DNA of 7,006 bases from an uncultured Polynucleobacter sp. (GTDB lineage: Bacteria; Pseudomonadota; Gammaproteobacteria; Burkholderiales; Burkholderiaceae). Positions 6,415 through 7,006 of the stretch are shown here, piece after piece (the stretch's first letter is position 1; the number at the start of each line of letters is the position of its first letter). Under the pieces are notes generated by a model. The model had not been told where the DNA came from and did not search any database. It was given only the letters and a program-made list of their open reading frames with translations. The translations under genes were made by a program, and so were the position numbers. Location: the NCBI GenBank assembly GCA_937996825.1, contig CALKUJ010000046.1, forward strand, positions 1 through 7,006, in the 5' to 3' direction.

Positions 6415-6884
6415 GTATCGACACTAGAAATAATTCATCGACGACCAATGCAGAGTTGCGCGTGGCGATGCTCGCTCGCGATTTGTTGGATGAAGGCTCA
6501 GAAAACCTACCAACTCACATCACAGAACGTCTAGCAATCGCAAGAAAAGCAGCTTTAACTGCTCAAGCCGCCCAGAAAAAACCGGTTTGGCACAGAGAAT
6601 TTGCCTTGGCTGGATTTGGCAATCTTCATGGCGTTAACTCAGACTGGCGCAATAAAGCTTGGGGCACTTTAGGTGCAGCCCCAATCTTCGCACTTGTCTT
6701 AGGCATCTTTTTAATTTCTAACTGGCAACAAGATGAGCGCATTTTGGATATCGCGAAGGTCGATAGCGCCATTTTGGTAGATGCAGTACCGCCAGAAGCT
6801 TATAAAGACAATGGTTATGTGCGCTTCTTGATGACCAATGGCAAAGACTTGGTTGTTGAAGAAGATGAGGAAGAGAAAATCTAA
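6411..6884 (+). CDS. DUF3619-like single-pass membrane protein, candidate anti-sigma factor
   Basis: The 157-residue protein has no recognised enzymatic motif. Residues 1-80 are polar and mostly helical-looking, with several Arg and Lys (ERLAIARKAAL, AQKKPVWHREF), and are probably cytoplasmic. One hydrophobic segment lies at about 85-104 (TLGAAPIFALVLGIFLIS). The C-terminal 50 residues, probably periplasmic, contain AVPPEAYKDNGYVRFL and end in a very acidic tail. Layout and the PPEAY...G-F/Y element fit DUF3619 proteins found after this sigma factor in Burkholderiales; that family call is from memory. The GTG start at 6411 overlaps the sigma stop in a GTGA arrangement, so translation is probably coupled. 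A small membrane protein coupled to a sigma gene suggests an anti-sigma role, but no zinc-binding anti-sigma motif (HxxxCxxC) is present, so this is inference. Confidence 0.85.
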   Translation: MSIDTRNNSSTTNAELRVAMLARDLLDEGSENLPTHITERLAIARKAALTAQAAQKKPVWHREFALAGFGNLHGVNSDWRNKAWGTLGAAPIFALVLGIFLISNWQQDERILDIAKVDSAILVDAVPPEAYKDNGYVRFLMTNGKDLVVEEDEEEKI

Positions 6885-6917
6885 TCAAGATTTATCTTCT
6901 TTAGATCATTTGAAAAC

Positions 6918-7006
6918 ATGAAATACCAAAATCAATACATCTACCTAACTTGTCGCAAGATGAGTCATATCTTGGTGATGCTTGCCTTGATATTTGGTTG
7001 TACATT
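6918..7006 (+). CDS. N-terminus of a probable exported protein, cut by window edge (possibly DUF3106 family)
   Basis: Only 29 codons are visible, starting at ATG 6918-6920, 33 bases after the preceding stop. The segment has a polar, weakly basic beginning (MKYQNQYIYLTCRKMSH) and then a hydrophobic run, ILVMLALIFGCT, which looks like the start of a signal peptide or membrane anchor. An internal ATG at 6960 would give a much shorter, signal-peptide-like N-terminus. Neither start has a strong ribosome site (only TGAAAA before the first). In related genomes I recall a DUF3106 protein in this position after the sigma and DUF3619 genes, but there is too little sequence to confirm the family. Same direction and close spacing suggest cotranscription with the sigma factor. 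Confidence 0.55.
   Translation, partial: MKYQNQYIYLTCRKMSHILVMLALIFGCT

Noticed and set aside
6887..6898. AAGATTTATCTT after the membrane protein gene as a terminator
   Set aside because: Stem of only four AT-rich pairs and no convincing T-run; the next gene starts close by in the same direction.
6960..7004. Lipoprotein signal with a lipobox at LIFGC
   Set aside because: Phe at the -2 position is atypical, no Ala/Ser/Gly pattern beyond -1, and the gene is cut off two codons later, so lipidation cannot be judged.

Overview
The window looks like chromosomal DNA of a low-to-mid GC betaproteobacterium of the order Burkholderiales. The gene order (acetolactate synthase subunits, ilvC, psd, pssA, leuA, with a divergent sigma factor gene followed by a DUF3619-type gene) and the protein sequences resemble Polynucleobacter and its relatives most closely. 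That genus-level call rests on recall, not on a database search. No mobile element, tRNA, rRNA or CRISPR array was seen.

Minus strand, about 5634 down to 1: six closely packed genes make one probable transcription unit. ilvB and ilvH encode the catalytic and regulatory subunits of acetolactate synthase and overlap by one base. ilvC encodes ketol-acid reductoisomerase. Together they perform the first two shared steps of isoleucine/valine synthesis and supply the precursor of leucine. psd and pssA follow; they make phosphatidylserine and decarboxylate it to phosphatidylethanolamine. The last gene is leuA (2-isopropylmalate synthase, first committed step to leucine), whose 3' part lies beyond the left edge.

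The most interesting structure is the 179-base gap between pssA and leuA. On the minus strand it encodes a 22-residue leader peptide with five consecutive leucine codons. Three mutually exclusive RNA pairings follow, and the last is a compact hairpin followed by a run of Ts, 34 bases before the leuA start codon. This is the full layout of a ribosome-dependent transcription attenuator. It would let leuA respond to leucine separately from the ilv and phospholipid genes upstream.

Plus strand, about 5809 to 7006: a small sigma-70 family (ECF-like) sigma factor gene is divergent from ilvB. A single-pass membrane protein gene (DUF3619-like) overlaps its stop codon and is a candidate anti-sigma factor. 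The first 29 codons of a third, probably exported, protein run off the right edge. The roughly 175-base divergent gap holds weak promoter-like hexamers and several inverted repeats, but no convincing leader peptide for ilvB.
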